Below, one piece after another: positions 30,310 through 40,932 of a stretch of 64,000 nucleotides of DNA. The notes beneath the pieces were generated by a model that was not told the DNA's origin, did not search any database, and worked only from the letters and a program-made list of their open reading frames with translations. Made by a program: the position numbers and the translations under genes. The number at the start of each line of letters is the position of its first letter. Position 1 is the stretch's first letter. The DNA is from Prosthecochloris marina (lineage in GTDB: Bacteria > Bacteroidota > Chlorobiia > Chlorobiales > Chlorobiaceae), in assembly GCF_003182595.1 (NCBI RefSeq), contig NZ_PDNZ01000002.1:1-64000 (forward strand), read 5' to 3'.

Positions 30310-31596
30310 TTATTTCCCCAGCATTGCCATGAGCTCCGGATGATTATCTGCATAGCAATCAAGGGACTGACCATTCTCGATGGCATCCCACGCTTGGCGA
30401 ATACTTGAAGCCCCTGCTTTTGGCCCCATAGGATGCCCGAAAATCCCTCTTCCTGGAACAAACCCGAAATCAACACTACCGACTTTTCGATAGACACTCT
30501 CGAGAGTCAGCGCGGAATCACTTCCACCCGGAACAGGTAGTGAACGTTTTACTGTTCCCATTTCATTGAGACATTCTTCGATATTTTCACGAACTTCCTC
30601 TTCAGGGGTCATCATGCGATTCCCAAAACCGGGCATGATGATTGCATCAAGACCTGCCAGACGCTGCAGCTTGGTTACAACCCGGGAATGTACACCGAAC
30701 TTTTGAAGACGGGTAAACGCTGCAATAAAAGGAAAATGCCCTATCAAGGGGACTTTTGTATGCCTGCGCAGCATTCGTACTGCACTAAGTCCTACAGGGA
30801 TAGCGTTCAGAAGAAGTGCATTTGCACCATTTGCCACAGCGATATCATGCTGTTCGATCATTTTATCCACCTCATCAGTGATATTGGCAAGGTAGATTTT
30901 TTTATCTCCTGTCACCTTTTCAGCCCTGAGCCGGGCTTTGCCAAGAAGTTTTGTACGTTTCTTGGTTGTAGACCAGGGAACATCGGCAAGCATCTCGTCA
31001 TCTTTGGCTATATCGAGACCGCCGAGCCAGCTTTGATAGGCAATCTCGGCAAAATGCTCGGGCTGAAGACCGATATTAGGTTTCACGACCCCGAAAAAAA
31101 TAGGCCGGTTATATGCCCCAAGCATATCACGAATGCCATCGATACCGAACTTTGGCCCCTCGAACTTTGCAAGGTAATTGTCCGGAAACGATATATCCAG
31201 TAGCTTGACAAGCGGGATTCCCGGTGTAAAAAACGTCCCTTCACCGCAGACAGCGGTAATCAGGTTGGGAAGCTTGGGACCAAAATTCCCATGTGGATGA
31301 GCTATGGTAACCCGGCATGCATGAATTTTTCCAACTGCAGCATGCTCGACCGGATAACTCAGCGCATCAAGTTCTTCGAGAACCTGCCAACTGAGAACCT
31401 TGGCGCCATATAGCGTCCTGAAATCCTCGTCAAAGCCGACCCGACTCCACTGCGCTGTTGACTGCTCACTACAAAAATGAGCTAGAGCTGTTCTGATATC
31501 ACCTACACACTCAAGGTAATACTCAAGTTCAAGGTAATCATCCATGTTGAGCTGATCGCGATCTGCAAAAAAACCCTTTATCTCCTCTGCATTCAT
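30310..31596 (-). CDS. RuBisCO-like protein (form IV)
   Basis: A 428-residue homologue of the RuBisCO large subunit that cannot be a true carboxylase. The metal-site triad is kept (Lys198, Asp200, Glu201 in GLDIAKDDE) and Lys172 of VVKPN matches Lys175 of the plant enzyme. However, the second active-site Lys is Asn174, and the loop 6 Lys is absent ([11 protein letters not shown]). This is the pattern of the green sulfur bacterial form IV, probably an enolase- or isomerase-type enzyme. In Chlorobaculum tepidum loss of RLP affects thiosulfate oxidation and stress responses, with the substrate unknown (established knowledge). A terminator-like hairpin precedes the gene. No ribosome binding site is visible. 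Confidence 0.95.
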   Translation of the reverse strand: MNAEEIKGFFADRDQLNMDDYLELEYYLECVGDIRTALAHFCSEQSTAQWSRVGFDEDFRTLYGAKVLSWQVLEELDALSYPVEHAAVGKIHACRVTIAHPHGNFGPKLPNLITAVCGEGTFFTPGIPLVKLLDISFPDNYLAKFEGPKFGIDGIRDMLGAYNRPIFFGVVKPNIGLQPEHFAEIAYQSWLGGLDIAKDDEMLADVPWSTTKKRTKLLGKARLRAEKVTGDKKIYLANITDEVDKMIEQHDIAVANGANALLLNAIPVGLSAVRMLRRHTKVPLIGHFPFIAAFTRLQKFGVHSRVVTKLQRLAGLDAIIMPGFGNRMMTPEEEVRENIEECLNEMGTVKRSLPVPGGSDSALTLESVYRKVGSVDFGFVPGRGIFGHPMGPKAGASSIRQAWDAIENGQSLDCYADNHPELMAMLGK

Positions 31597-31627
31597 AATA
31601 CGTCGTTCAGTGCAGGACTTGTAAAAA

Positions 31628-31655
31628 AAACAGGACTACCTGCCTCTTCCTGTTT
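31628..31655 (-). terminator. Terminator or attenuator hairpin between the LsrF-like gene and RLP
   Basis: Read on the minus strand, AAACAGGA pairs with TCCTGTTT around a 12-base loop, followed by more T (eight in a row including the stem end) and then AC. It stands 52 bases after the LsrF-like stop and 31 before the RLP ATG. It would reduce or gate read-through into RLP. Confidence 0.5.
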
Positions 31656-31707
31656 GTATTCGGCCGATAACCGATGAAACCGACCCACTGTTGTATTCAG
31701 CCACCCA

Positions 31708-32589
31708 CTACCCCTCAGCTTTAATGCTGTTGAAGTAGTCAAATGCCTCTTCGGGTGTCAAGTTTTCATGAACAATCCGGTTAACGGCTTTCATCATCGC
31801 TACTGGAGCTTCACTCTGGAAAATATTTCTTCCCATATCAACCCCGGCAGCTCCCTCTTGAATCGCTTTGTAAGACATAGTAAGCGCATCCAGTTCGGGA
31901 ATCTTTTTTCCACCTGCCATGACAATTGGAACAGGACAAGATGCTACAACGGTATCGAAATCTTCAGGGACATAGTAAGTTTTGACTATCTGGGCACCAA
32001 GCTCAGCGCACATTCTACAAGCAAGACGAAAATACTTTGCATCACGAACCATGTTTTTTCCCACAGCGGTTACGGCCATAACGGGAATGCCATACCGGTA
32101 ACCCCAATCGACAAGTTTTGTCATATTATGAATCGAGCGGGTTTCATATTCACCACCGATAAAAACCTGAAGAGTAATAGCAGCTACATTCATACGGATC
32201 GCATCGTCTATATCAACAGCTATCTGTTCATCGGAGAGTTCTTTAAGAATACTGGGCCCTCCACTGCTACGCATGACAACAGCTTTGGTCAGAGTTGGAG
32301 GAACCGTGGTCCGAAGAATTCCCCTCGTCAACATGATAGCATCCGAGTACTGCATCAGCGGTACGATATTGAGATCAACCCGCTCAAGGCCTGTTGTCGG
32401 CCCCTGAAAATAACCGTGATCGATCGCAAACATGACGGTCTTTCCCGTATCAGGCCTGAAAATCCTGGACAAACGGTTTTTCATACCCCAATCCAGAGCG
32501 CTAGCCCCTTTAAGAAAAAACCCATGAGTATCTACCGGCACGTCGGTGTAATAATTTTTTTCCTGCTTTCCCTGGTCTACTTCCGGCAT
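31708..32589 (-). CDS. LsrF/DeoC-like class I aldolase
   Basis: A 293-residue TIM-barrel enzyme of the DhnA/LsrF group of class I aldolases. The presumed Schiff-base lysine lies in [13 protein letters not shown], and the phosphate-binding end is [16 protein letters not shown], typical of LsrF, which works on a phosphorylated dihydroxypentanedione. [14 protein letters not shown] near residue 57 is another family mark. AGGAG about 8 bases upstream supports the start. It follows the fused aldolase/dehydrogenase by 50 bases. Its substrate here is unlikely to be AI-2, since no other lsr gene is present; a sugar-phosphate or ulosonate role is possible. Confidence 0.85.
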   Translation of the reverse strand: MPEVDQGKQEKNYYTDVPVDTHGFFLKGASALDWGMKNRLSRIFRPDTGKTVMFAIDHGYFQGPTTGLERVDLNIVPLMQYSDAIMLTRGILRTTVPPTLTKAVVMRSSGGPSILKELSDEQIAVDIDDAIRMNVAAITLQVFIGGEYETRSIHNMTKLVDWGYRYGIPVMAVTAVGKNMVRDAKYFRLACRMCAELGAQIVKTYYVPEDFDTVVASCPVPIVMAGGKKIPELDALTMSYKAIQEGAAGVDMGRNIFQSEAPVAMMKAVNRIVHENLTPEEAFDYFNSIKAEG

Positions 32590-32639
32590 AGTTATGCTCC
32601 TGTTATGCGTTTTTTTTAATGGATAGAAACTGTTGAATC

Positions 32640-34757
32640 TTATCTCAGCGCAGCAGCAATGTTACCGCCATCCACTGTAGTAATCGAACCCGTTGTTTTT
32701 TTCTCGAGCGCGAGGTGCACAAATGCATCAGCCACATCTTCAGCCGTAACCTCAAGCTTGAGAAGATTTCCCGCCATGTACTCCCGGACACTGAGTCCCC
32801 GCGCTTTCGAGCGTGATGAAATCATTTCTTCGTTCAGCAATCCGCTGCGAATCCTGTCCGCATTGATACCGTTTGCACGGATACCGTCACGACCATGATC
32901 AAGAGCATACTGACGAACAAGAAAAAGCGTTGCGGCTTTGGGAAGGCCGTACGGCCCAAAATCCGGACCGGGATTGACCGCCTGCTTTGAAACATTGTAC
33001 AGCAGATTTCCTCCGATTCCCTGCTGCTTCATTATAGCAACAGCTTCTTGCGAAATTGCCTGATGGGAAAAGAAATTGAGTTCAAAGCTTTTTCTCAATA
33101 CGTCATCGGAAACTTCGCCGATTCTCCCCTGTATAGCAGCGCCCACATTGGAAACAACAATATCGACCCCTCCGAACTTCCGGCAAATTTTTGTAAAAGC
33201 ACTTGAAACGGATGAACGATCAGTAACGTCACACACGACAGCAAGTGCATCAGACCCCAGTTTGTTTTTTGCTTTTTCGAGACTCTCTGCGTCAAGATCG
33301 AGAATTGCAACTTCCGCCCCTCTTTCCTTGAACGCTCTGGCTGTAGCCAAACCGATAGCCCCTGCAGCACCGGTTACCATCGCAACTTTTCCGGCAAAAA
33401 CATCATGCTGCACTTTCTGCACTTTGGCCTGCTCCATGTCCCAGTACTCGATTCCGAAAACATCATGCTCACCGATTGATTCGAAACAGCCGATCGATTC
33501 CGCCTGAAGCACCGCTTCTGCCGTGCTTGTAGCGATATCAGCCGTAGTACGGGCGTCTTTGAGTGTTTTACCGAGCCCGAACAACCCGAGTCCGGGAACA
33601 AGAATAACTCTCGGTAACGGATCCAGCATATCGACATCTATGCCGGAAGCACTCTGCTGTCTTTCAAAATAAGCAGTATACTCTTTTTTATACGCATCAA
33701 CCGCATCACGCACCCCTTGCCTGAACCCTTCAGGATCTGAAGCATCAGGAATAGGAAGAATCAAAGGAAGATTTTTGGTGCGAATAATGAAATCCGGCGT
33801 CATGCTGCCTTTGCGGGCCAAAGACTCAAGCTCATCACAGTTGACATATTCCATGATTTCCGGTGAAGTCCGGAAATCAAGCACGAAGCTTTCATAATCC
33901 TGACTCTCAGGTGCTTTTTCCATTGCGCAAGCTCCCCTGATCACCGGAGCGACATTTTCAACAGAAAGGAGTTTTCCAGGCAAATCAACTGAAGGGAATA
34001 CTTTTCTGGTCACCTGTTCAATCCTCTCTTCCAGTTCTGAAACTGCACCGATCATCAGATCATAGGCTTTTCTGGAAGTCTCTCCAAAAGTCACCAATCC
34101 ATGCTTCAGCAGCACAAGCCCTTCCACATCTCTGTTTTTTGCATAGACCTGTTCGGCTGAGCAAGCCAGCTCAAGGCCCGGCCTCATATACGGCACAATA
34201 CCGAATCTGTCACCAAAAACCTCTTTGCAGAGCGTTTCTCCGTCCGGCTGGTTGGTCAGAGTAAGCAGAGCCTGAGAATGGGTATGATAAACGTATTTAT
34301 GGGGTAAAAAAGCATGGAGCAGGGTTTCAATTGAAGGTGTCAACCCGTTTTTCACCATATGATCGGTCAGACTGAAGAGGTTGAGGAACAGAAAATTTTT
34401 CAGTTCCCTGTTAGAAAACCTCTTGAGATCTTCATTGGTAAGGTTCTCCCCCGACAGAACCATTTGCATCAGTTTATCGAGAGGCTCATTCCTTACTGGC
34501 GTAAAATCGTACGCTGTAGCATCTGCAAGATCAACACCACTTCCCTTTATAAAAAGCACGTTTACTTTATTGCCGAGAACATCGGTCAGTTGACTTTTCA
34601 CAGATGTATTCCCCCCTCCATGCATGACAAGCCTACTCTCTTTACCCAGCAGGCGGGAGGCATAAACCAGTTCAGCGAGCTCCCGAGGCAGCCGGGCATC
34701 AGTATTCAGTGATGCCACTGTTGTATCAAATCCAGTTTCTTCCCAGAGGTTTTTCAT
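32640..34757 (-). CDS. Fused class II aldolase / short-chain dehydrogenase
   Basis: A 705-residue two-domain protein of the bifunctional rhamnulose-1-phosphate aldolase/alcohol dehydrogenase type. Residues 1 to about 430 are a class II (zinc) aldolase with the HTHSQ metal site. From about 435 there is an SDR domain with [10 protein letters not shown] and the catalytic YGLPK. Family chemistry is cleavage of a ketose 1-phosphate to dihydroxyacetone phosphate and an aldehyde, with the aldehyde then oxidised or reduced. Rhamnose genes are absent here, so the real substrate may be another 5- or 6-deoxy sugar phosphate. First gene of the RLP cluster. Confidence 0.88.
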   Translation of the reverse strand: MKNLWEETGFDTTVASLNTDARLPRELAELVYASRLLGKESRLVMHGGGNTSVKSQLTDVLGNKVNVLFIKGSGVDLADATAYDFTPVRNEPLDKLMQMVLSGENLTNEDLKRFSNRELKNFLFLNLFSLTDHMVKNGLTPSIETLLHAFLPHKYVYHTHSQALLTLTNQPDGETLCKEVFGDRFGIVPYMRPGLELACSAEQVYAKNRDVEGLVLLKHGLVTFGETSRKAYDLMIGAVSELEERIEQVTRKVFPSVDLPGKLLSVENVAPVIRGACAMEKAPESQDYESFVLDFRTSPEIMEYVNCDELESLARKGSMTPDFIIRTKNLPLILPIPDASDPEGFRQGVRDAVDAYKKEYTAYFERQQSASGIDVDMLDPLPRVILVPGLGLFGLGKTLKDARTTADIATSTAEAVLQAESIGCFESIGEHDVFGIEYWDMEQAKVQKVQHDVFAGKVAMVTGAAGAIGLATARAFKERGAEVAILDLDAESLEKAKNKLGSDALAVVCDVTDRSSVSSAFTKICRKFGGVDIVVSNVGAAIQGRIGEVSDDVLRKSFELNFFSHQAISQEAVAIMKQQGIGGNLLYNVSKQAVNPGPDFGPYGLPKAATLFLVRQYALDHGRDGIRANGINADRIRSGLLNEEMISSRSKARGLSVREYMAGNLLKLEVTAEDVADAFVHLALEKKTTGSITTVDGGNIAAALR

Positions 34758-35011
34758 AGAAAAAAACGTCTAATATCTGAAGAGGTGTACATTGCTAAAG
34801 AGTATCAATCTGTAAGGCTTTGAATATAGCAAAAACCTGAAACCCTGAAAACCCCGCAAGACTGCCGTTCCATTATTTTTCCGGTTGTTATTACTTTGGG
34901 ATAACAGAGGTAGTAGTTAATGGAAATGAGAGAAGCAGGTAGTTTGATTGCTTTGCCATTAAACTATCAGGCATCACCCTAACAAGCCATTAGTTACAAA
35001 CTGGAAAAACC

Positions 35012-35467
35012 ATGACCGAAAACTCAGACAAAAAGGCTTTTGAGCTAGCCATCCGTTACCTCGGCAACCGAGAACATTCACGTAAGGAAATCGTCACAAA
35101 ACTTGAACGCCGGCAATTCAGCCCGGAAGCTGTAGAAAAAACCCTGGAGCGACTCGATGAACTCGGCTTGCTTGACGACAGATCGTTTGCGTTGAACTAC
35201 ATAGGAAGCAAATCGAGAAAAAAACCCTCAGGACGTTACAAACTCAGATATGAACTGCTCCAGAAGGGCGTTTCCGAAGAGATTATCGAAGAGGTTCTCA
35301 ATGAATATGACAGCTCTGGCTATTGTCTCGATGCAGCACTGAAAAAACTGCCATTCCTTAAGGGAGATGATCATTACAGGCGACGAAAACTGCACACTTT
35401 TTTGATGAACAGAGGATTTGACAGCCAGACGATCCGTCAAACCCTTGACCAGATTTTCCGATCCTGA
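35012..35467 (+). CDS. recX: Regulatory protein RecX
   Basis: A 151-residue RecX-family protein that restrains RecA filaments. Three-helix repeats are seen: AIRYLGNREHSRKEIVTKLERRQF, then LDDRSFALNYIGSKSRKKPSGRYKLRYELLQKGVS, and a last DHYRRRKLHTFLMNRGFDSQTIRQTL. Length is normal. recA is not adjacent; the gene stands alone and converges on pyrH. Confidence 0.9.
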   Translation: MTENSDKKAFELAIRYLGNREHSRKEIVTKLERRQFSPEAVEKTLERLDELGLLDDRSFALNYIGSKSRKKPSGRYKLRYELLQKGVSEEIIEEVLNEYDSSGYCLDAALKKLPFLKGDDHYRRRKLHTFLMNRGFDSQTIRQTLDQIFRS

Positions 35468-35697
35468 CCCCTCTTTCTGCCAGGCTGGATCCGGAAAAGG
35501 GGCGCGCTTTGTTTTCTGTTTTTGCGTTACCCGATACGGAAACTCATAAAGAGTCCTTGAATTCCGTATGGATGAGGCTGCAACCGAAGAGTGCCCATCG
35601 TTACTTGCGCGGCAGCAGAATTCGGAACCCTTTGGTGATCACATTCAACTCAGCGGCTCCACGGTATTTCAACTCTTGACCACAACCTTTTTTTATC

Positions 35698-36417
35698 TCA
35701 CTCTTCACCCTGGTTAACAAGTGTCCCGACAGTTTCACCGTTCAGTAATCGCACAAAGTTACCTTCCACATTCATATTCATGACGACGATAGGAAGAAGA
35801 TTTTCCCTGCAGAGAGTAATGGCTGTGAGATCCATTACTCTGAGATTCTTTTTCAGAACGTCGATATATGAAATGTTACGGTACATTTCAGCAGCCGGAT
35901 TTTTTTCCGGATCAGAGCTGTAAACTCCATCGACACGAGTTCCCTTGACAATGACATCAGCCTCAATCTCGACAGCTCGAAGCGAAGCTGCAGTATCGGT
36001 TGTAAAGTAAGGATTTCCCGTACCGCCACCGAAAATAACCACTCGTCCTTTTTCGAGATGGCGTATTGCACGCCTGCGAATAAAAGGTTCGGCAACTTGC
36101 TCCATCTTGATCGCGCTCATGAGACGCGTAAAAACCCCTTTTCTTTCAAGCGCATCCTGAAATGCAAGAGAATTGATGACAGTGGCAAGCATCCCCATAT
36201 GATCTGCCTGAACACGGTCCATAGTTGCCGCAGCCGAAGACAAACCCCGAAAAATGTTACCGCCCCCTATCACCAATGCAATTTCCGCGCCGAGTTCAAG
36301 AGCTTTTTTAATTTCCTCCGCATAACGATCCACCATGCGGGCATCGATTCCATAACCTTCGTCACCGGCAAGTGCTTCACCGCTTAGCTTAAGAAGGATG
36401 CGCTTATACTGTAACAT
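35698..36417 (-). CDS. pyrH: Uridylate kinase
   Basis: A 239-residue UMP kinase of the amino acid kinase fold. [14 protein letters not shown] is the N-terminal ATP site, [10 protein letters not shown] follows, and [14 protein letters not shown] is the UMP site. It is downstream of tsf in the usual ribosomal order, but an intrinsic terminator stands between them, so it probably has some transcription of its own. Confidence 0.97.
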   Translation of the reverse strand: MLQYKRILLKLSGEALAGDEGYGIDARMVDRYAEEIKKALELGAEIALVIGGGNIFRGLSSAAATMDRVQADHMGMLATVINSLAFQDALERKGVFTRLMSAIKMEQVAEPFIRRRAIRHLEKGRVVIFGGGTGNPYFTTDTAASLRAVEIEADVIVKGTRVDGVYSSDPEKNPAAEMYRNISYIDVLKKNLRVMDLTAITLCRENLLPIVVMNMNVEGNFVRLLNGETVGTLVNQGEE

Positions 36418-36448
36418 GAGTGTATCTCCAGAATATTTTACACCAAAA

Positions 36449-36473
36449 AAAAGCCTCGTAAAACGAGGCTTTT
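36449..36473 (-). terminator. Terminator between tsf and pyrH
   Basis: Stem AAAAGCCTCGT (36449-36459) with ACGAGGCTTTT (36463-36473), 11 pairs and a three-base loop, starting 5 bases after the tsf stop. On the minus strand a run of T follows. It should end most transcripts from the rpsB-tsf side. Confidence 0.88.
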
Positions 36474-36477
36474 CGAT

Positions 36478-37344
36478 TTATTCACCCAACTGATATCTGA
36501 TAAAACCGTCTATCGTCATTTGCATATCGTGCTGCTTTATAAAATCTTTCAGCACATCTTGAACCTTTGCATTACTATCCTTTATAAAGGACTGCTCGAG
36601 CAGCACCACTTCCTGGTAGTATTTTTCCAGACGACCGGTCACAATTTTATCGACAAATTGCTCGGGCTTCCCTTGGCTCAGAGCCTGTTGACGATAAATT
36701 TCTTTTTCCTTGTCAATATAATCAGACGGAACACCGGAACGCTCGACGACGATAGGTGAAGCCGCAGCGACCTGCATAGCTATATCTTTAGCGAAAACAA
36801 CGGATTCCTGCGTATTCTCACCTGTCACCTTGACCATTGCCCCAAGTTTTGATCCCGGATGCACGTAACCGGCAACAAGCCCGGCTTCCGTTTTGACATA
36901 CTCCAGTCGCTTAAGCTCGATTTTCTCACCGAGTTTCCCCGTCATAGTCTTAATGGCATCTTCAACCGATTCACTGCCATAAGCATCACTCAGAGAAACA
37001 TTCATCATGCGCTCCGCTGAATCGATGCCGCTTTCAAGTGCAGTTTGAGCAATAACCTCGGCGAAGCCAGTAAAATCTTCACCTCGTGCCACGAAATCGG
37101 TCTCACAATTGAGTTCGAGGATAACCCCGGTATCAGCAACGTTGTTGATCTTGACAACAATCACCCCTTCCCTTGCCTCACGTTCAGCACGCTTTGCCGC
37201 AAGTGCCGCCCCCTTTTTACGAAGGTACTCCATGGCTTTCTGCATATCGCCTCCGGTTTCATCCAAAGCTTTTTTGCAGTCCATCATACCAACGCCGGTT
37301 TTATCTCTTAGCTCTTTAACCGTTTTTGCAGATATCTGACTCAT
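36478..37344 (-). CDS. tsf: Translation elongation factor Ts
   Basis: A 288-residue guanine nucleotide exchange factor for EF-Tu. The N-terminal UBA-like domain has [16 protein letters not shown], and the core has the signature [11 protein letters not shown]. Dimerisation and C-terminal modules are complete. It is 39 bases downstream of rpsB. Confidence 0.97.
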   Translation of the reverse strand: MSQISAKTVKELRDKTGVGMMDCKKALDETGGDMQKAMEYLRKKGAALAAKRAEREAREGVIVVKINNVADTGVILELNCETDFVARGEDFTGFAEVIAQTALESGIDSAERMMNVSLSDAYGSESVEDAIKTMTGKLGEKIELKRLEYVKTEAGLVAGYVHPGSKLGAMVKVTGENTQESVVFAKDIAMQVAAASPIVVERSGVPSDYIDKEKEIYRQQALSQGKPEQFVDKIVTGRLEKYYQEVVLLEQSFIKDSNAKVQDVLKDFIKQHDMQMTIDGFIRYQLGE

Positions 37345-37383
37345 TACACCCTTTATAATGTGGTTTAAATGGTAAAATAGTAA

Positions 37384-38172
37384 TTAATCCTGAGCACTCT
37401 CTTCCTGACCTGCTTTGTCATGTTCCTCTTCTTCAGCTTCTTGAGCTTCAGCCATTGCCGCTTCTTCGGCAGACTGTTGACGGGCGTTGGAAATCGCATC
37501 AGCAACCCCTTTGACCATCAGTTCTATGGAACGAATAGCATCATCGTTTGCAGGAATCACGAAATCAACTTCATCCGGATCACAATTGGTGTCGACAAGA
37601 GCAAAAATCGGTATTCCGAGTGATCGGGCTTCTCTTACCGCGATGTGCTCTTTTTTAATATCAACGACAAAAAGTGCCGCCGGCAACCTGGTCATTTCTG
37701 CTATACCACCAAGTATTCTCACGAGCTTTTCTTTCTCACGCATCAGCATGAGACGCTCTTTTTTGGTAATCATATCGAAGGTACCATCGGTTTCCATCCT
37801 GTCAATAGCATTCATCCTCCGAATGCTTTGCCTGATTGTCGAAAAATTGGTAAGCATACCACCAAGCCACCTCTCCGACACATAAGGCATACCTGCCCGC
37901 TCTGCTTCTTCTGCAATAATGGATTTCGCCTGTTTTTTCGTCCCTACAAACATGATCTCCCTACCTGTCATAGCGATTGCCTCGATGGCTTTCATCGCCT
38001 CTTCCGCCATTACAAGGGTTTTTTTGAGATCGATGATGTGCACACCGTTCTTCTCCATGAAGATATACGGCTTCATTTTGGGACACCAGCGGCGCGCCAG
38101 GTGACCGAAATGTACACCGGAACGTAGCATGTCCTCAAGCTGAAATCTTGATGCTGTTTGTGTCTGCTGCAT
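37384..38172 (-). CDS. rpsB: 30S ribosomal protein S2
   Basis: Ribosomal protein S2 of 262 residues. Signature regions are [14 protein letters not shown] near the start, the GTKKQAK segment and the [33 protein letters not shown] block. A Glu/Ala-rich acidic tail of about 30 residues follows. I place the start at 38172 (MQQTQ) since the frame extension up to 38247 is not S2-like. Confidence 0.96.
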   Translation of the reverse strand: MQQTQTASRFQLEDMLRSGVHFGHLARRWCPKMKPYIFMEKNGVHIIDLKKTLVMAEEAMKAIEAIAMTGREIMFVGTKKQAKSIIAEEAERAGMPYVSERWLGGMLTNFSTIRQSIRRMNAIDRMETDGTFDMITKKERLMLMREKEKLVRILGGIAEMTRLPAALFVVDIKKEHIAVREARSLGIPIFALVDTNCDPDEVDFVIPANDDAIRSIELMVKGVADAISNARQQSAEEAAMAEAQEAEEEEHDKAGQEESAQD

Positions 38173-38312
38173 AATTCTAATGGTTTTTCCTCTATCCTGC
38201 CTATATCGTACGGAATCCGGTACAGACCATACCGGACACCTCCGCACAACGTCACCCGCTGAAGCGGGTTAGCAGAATATGCGTTGTTGATATAATAGTA
38301 TAAATAAAGAAC

Positions 38313-38708
38313 TTAACGTTTCGAGAACTGGAACCTCTTACGAGCTTTTTTCTGGCCGTATTTTTTCCTTTCAACCATACGTGGATCCCTTGTCATAAGC
38401 CTGTCCTTACGGAACAGCAAACGGTTTTCAGCATCGGCTTCCACAAGAGCTCTTGCGATAGCGAGGCTTACCGCACCTGCCTGACCGCTGATACCACCAC
38501 CCTGTACATTGACTTTGACATCAAACTCGTCCTGCTTTCCGGAAAGCATCAGGGGCTTGAGTGCTTCACTTCTTTTATATTCGTCCCTGAAATACTCATC
38601 AGCTGGCCGCTTGTTAACCGTAACAGACCCCTTACCCGGAACAAGAAAAACCCTTGCCACCGAGGTTTTTCTGCGGCCCACTGCATTGATAACCTCTTTC
38701 ATCACCAT
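38313..38708 (-). CDS. rpsI: 30S ribosomal protein S9
   Basis: Ribosomal protein S9, 131 residues, ending in the invariant [12 protein letters not shown] tail that reaches the P-site t[20 protein letters not shown] is the N-terminal signature. ATG at 38702 is an equally good start (MKEVI). The gene follows rplM by 11 bases and is upstream of rpsB. Confidence 0.96.
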   Translation of the reverse strand: MVMKEVINAVGRRKTSVARVFLVPGKGSVTVNKRPADEYFRDEYKRSEALKPLMLSGKQDEFDVKVNVQGGGISGQAGAVSLAIARALVEADAENRLLFRKDRLMTRDPRMVERKKYGQKKARKRFQFSKR

Positions 38709-38719
38709 TTGTTTTATTA

Positions 38720-39169
38720 TTAGTTAACCTTCATTTCAACAGGACACTGAGCAGCGTGCGGATGCTCGGGACCAGCATATACTTTGAGCTTTTTAAAAAG
38801 TGCTCTTCCGAGATTATTGTGCGGAAGCATTCCCCACACAGCTTTCTCGATAACCTTTTCAGGGTTTTTCACGAGAAGCTCCTTGACGTTTTCAACCTTA
38901 ACGCCACCAGGATAATTGGAGTGTGAAAAGTAGGTCTTTTGATCTATCTTTCTTCCACTCAACCCGATTTTACCGGCATTCGTTACGATAACGAAATCTC
39001 CCGTGTCTACATGCGGGGTAAACTGTGGCTTGTGTTTTCCACGCAGTACCTTCGCAATTTCACTGGCAAGACGGCCCAACACCTTACCTTCCGCATCAAC
39101 GACATACCATTTGCGCTCAACTTCTCCGGGCTTGGCCGAATATGTCTTGAAACTAATCGTCTTACTCAT
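38720..39169 (-). CDS. rplM: 50S ribosomal protein L13
   Basis: Ribosomal protein L13, 149 residues. [16 protein letters not shown] and the final [18 protein letters not shown] are characteristic. The open frame runs on to 39322, but the extra 51 residues are not part of the family; start at 39169 (MSKTI). An AGG lies directly before the ATG, unusually close. First gene of the rplM-rpsI-rpsB-tsf block. Confidence 0.96.
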   Translation of the reverse strand: MSKTISFKTYSAKPGEVERKWYVVDAEGKVLGRLASEIAKVLRGKHKPQFTPHVDTGDFVIVTNAGKIGLSGRKIDQKTYFSHSNYPGGVKVENVKELLVKNPEKVIEKAVWGMLPHNNLGRALFKKLKVYAGPEHPHAAQCPVEMKVN

Positions 39170-39567
39170 CCTCGTACATTGTTTAGAGAAACATTCCAAA
39201 AAATTGTGTCTGGCAATGTAATTTATTTCGAATAATTCTACAAACATTATACCTTGCCAAACACAATTGCAACTGTCAATGATCCGGCGAAAGCATCGTA
39301 ACGTTGCCTTTTTATGTAACAAGAGCCTTGATGACGTGCGACAGGATAGCTTGTTAGGCGGATAACAAAGAAAAGCAAAAGTATTTTCATTTGCTGATTA
39401 TTATGACGAAGATATAGTTTAATTTGAGACCGCAAGTACCATGAAGGCTTTAAGTACCTTATACGTCCCGGAATAGAGACCTGTGAGGACCACATGTTAC
39501 ATGTCTCATAACGTCACGGCCATTCAGCTATCAAACTGTCTGGTTATCAAGCCATTAAAACGGAACA
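39170..39567. other. Divergent gap between rplM and der
   Basis: 398 bases with no gene, holding the promoter of the ribosomal block (candidate at 39246-39279) and that of der. Near-copies of the short string ACACAATT occur on both sides of 39230. No repeat of the palindrome family is present. Confidence 0.5.
39246..39279 (-). promoter_or_regulatory. Candidate promoter of the rplM block
   Basis: On the minus strand a perfect -10 box TATAAT (39246-39251) is preceded by TTGCAA (39267-39272, spacer 15) or TTGACA (39274-39279, spacer 22). Neither spacer is ideal. The position, about 75 bases before the rplM start, is sensible. Confidence 0.35.
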
Positions 39568-40878
39568 ATGAAACCTCTTGTAGCTCTTGTCGGCCGGCCG
39601 AACGTCGGGAAATCAACCCTTTTCAACCGTATTACACGGAGCAAAAGCGCAATTACCGACAGCACACCCGGAGTAACGAGGGACCGCCATATGGCACAGG
39701 CTGAATGGCAAGGAAAACAGTTCATGGTGATGGACACCGGGGGGTATTGCCATGAAAAGGACACGATAAGCACCGCCATGCTCGAGCAGACGCTTACCGC
39801 AATACATGAAGCGGATGCCATTTTGTTCATGGTCGATGTGCGTTCCGGGTTGACCTATCTCGATCTCGACATGAGCGGTATGCTTAAAAAGCATTTCCGG
39901 GATAAACCGGTTTATCTGGTCGTAAACAAGGTTGAAAGCCGCCAGCTTGCATATGAAGGTGAAGAATTCCGTAAAACCGGCTTTACCGAACCCTGGTTCA
40001 TATCCGCCCGGGAAGGAACGGGGGTAGCAGACCTGCTCGATGAAGTTGTGCTTTCTTTTCCCGAAGCAAGTCCGGAGGATGAAAAAGATGAGGTAACCAG
40101 GCTTGCCATCATCGGACGCCCCAATGTCGGCAAATCGAGCTTCGTCAACGCTCTTCTCGGTACAAACCGGCATATTGTCTCAAACACACCCGGGACAACA
40201 AGGGATGCCATAGACAGCAGATTCAAACGTAACGGAAAGGACTTTCTATTGATCGACACCGCAGGTCTGCGTAAACGAACAAAAATCGACAAAGGTATAG
40301 AATTTTACAGCTCCCTGCGAACGGAAAAATCCATCGAACGTTGCGATGTCGCACTGCTGTTGCTCGACGCTGAGCAAGGCCTTGAAAAGCAGGATATAAA
40401 GATCATACAGATGGCGGCCGAAAAGAAAAAAGGAATCCTTATCCTTGTCAATAAATGGGATCTTATCGAAAAAGATTCGAAAACAAGCAAAAAATATAGT
40501 GACAATCTCTATGCTCAAATCGGCAATCTCTCCTGGATTCCGATCCACTTCGTTTCGGCACTGACCAGAAAAAACCTTTATAAAGCGATCGACACCGCTC
40601 ATGAAATTTCGCTGAACCGCCAAAGGAAAATAAGCACAAGTGAACTCAACAGGTTCCTGCAGCACGTGCTCTCGGAAGTTCCACCTTCCTCAAAGTCGGG
40701 GCGTGAACTCAAAATAAAATACATGACCCAGATTGGCGCTCATTACCCGGTATTTGCGTTTTTCTGTAACAACCCGGACCTTGTACTCAGCAATTATAAA
40801 CGGTTTCTTGAAAAGCGTCTTCGGCAAACATTCGATTTTACCGGAGTGCCACTATCATTACGTTACAAAAACAAATAA
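39568..40878 (+). CDS. der: GTPase Der (EngA)
   Basis: A 436-residue ribosome assembly factor with two G domains in tandem: [12 protein letters not shown] at 8-19 and [12 protein letters not shown] at about 186-197, each with DT(G/A)G and NKxE/NKWD motifs. The C-terminal KH-like domain follows from about 350. It acts in maturation of the 50S subunit. Length is standard. Confidence 0.97.
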   Translation: MKPLVALVGRPNVGKSTLFNRITRSKSAITDSTPGVTRDRHMAQAEWQGKQFMVMDTGGYCHEKDTISTAMLEQTLTAIHEADAILFMVDVRSGLTYLDLDMSGMLKKHFRDKPVYLVVNKVESRQLAYEGEEFRKTGFTEPWFISAREGTGVADLLDEVVLSFPEASPEDEKDEVTRLAIIGRPNVGKSSFVNALLGTNRHIVSNTPGTTRDAIDSRFKRNGKDFLLIDTAGLRKRTKIDKGIEFYSSLRTEKSIERCDVALLLLDAEQGLEKQDIKIIQMAAEKKKGILILVNKWDLIEKDSKTSKKYSDNLYAQIGNLSWIPIHFVSALTRKNLYKAIDTAHEISLNRQRKISTSELNRFLQHVLSEVPPSSKSGRELKIKYMTQIGAHYPVFAFFCNNPDLVLSNYKRFLEKRLRQTFDFTGVPLSLRYKNK

Positions 40879-40932
40879 GTCCACCAAAAACGCTTATACA
40901 TACATTTTCAGAACCTCATAAATTTTTACGAT

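Noticed and set aside
30310..31596. RLP as a functional RuBisCO
   Set aside because: The second Lys of the KPK motif is Asn and the loop 6 Lys is absent, so carboxylation is not expected. Green sulfur bacteria fix carbon by the reverse TCA cycle.
31708..32589. LsrF-like gene as evidence for AI-2 uptake
   Set aside because: No lsrA, B, C, D, K, R or G gene is nearby, and the neighbours point to sugar phosphate chemistry.
39170..39322. N-terminal extension of L13 (and 38173-38247 for S2)
   Set aside because: The extra residues are not part of either ribosomal protein family; the open frames merely continue upstream.
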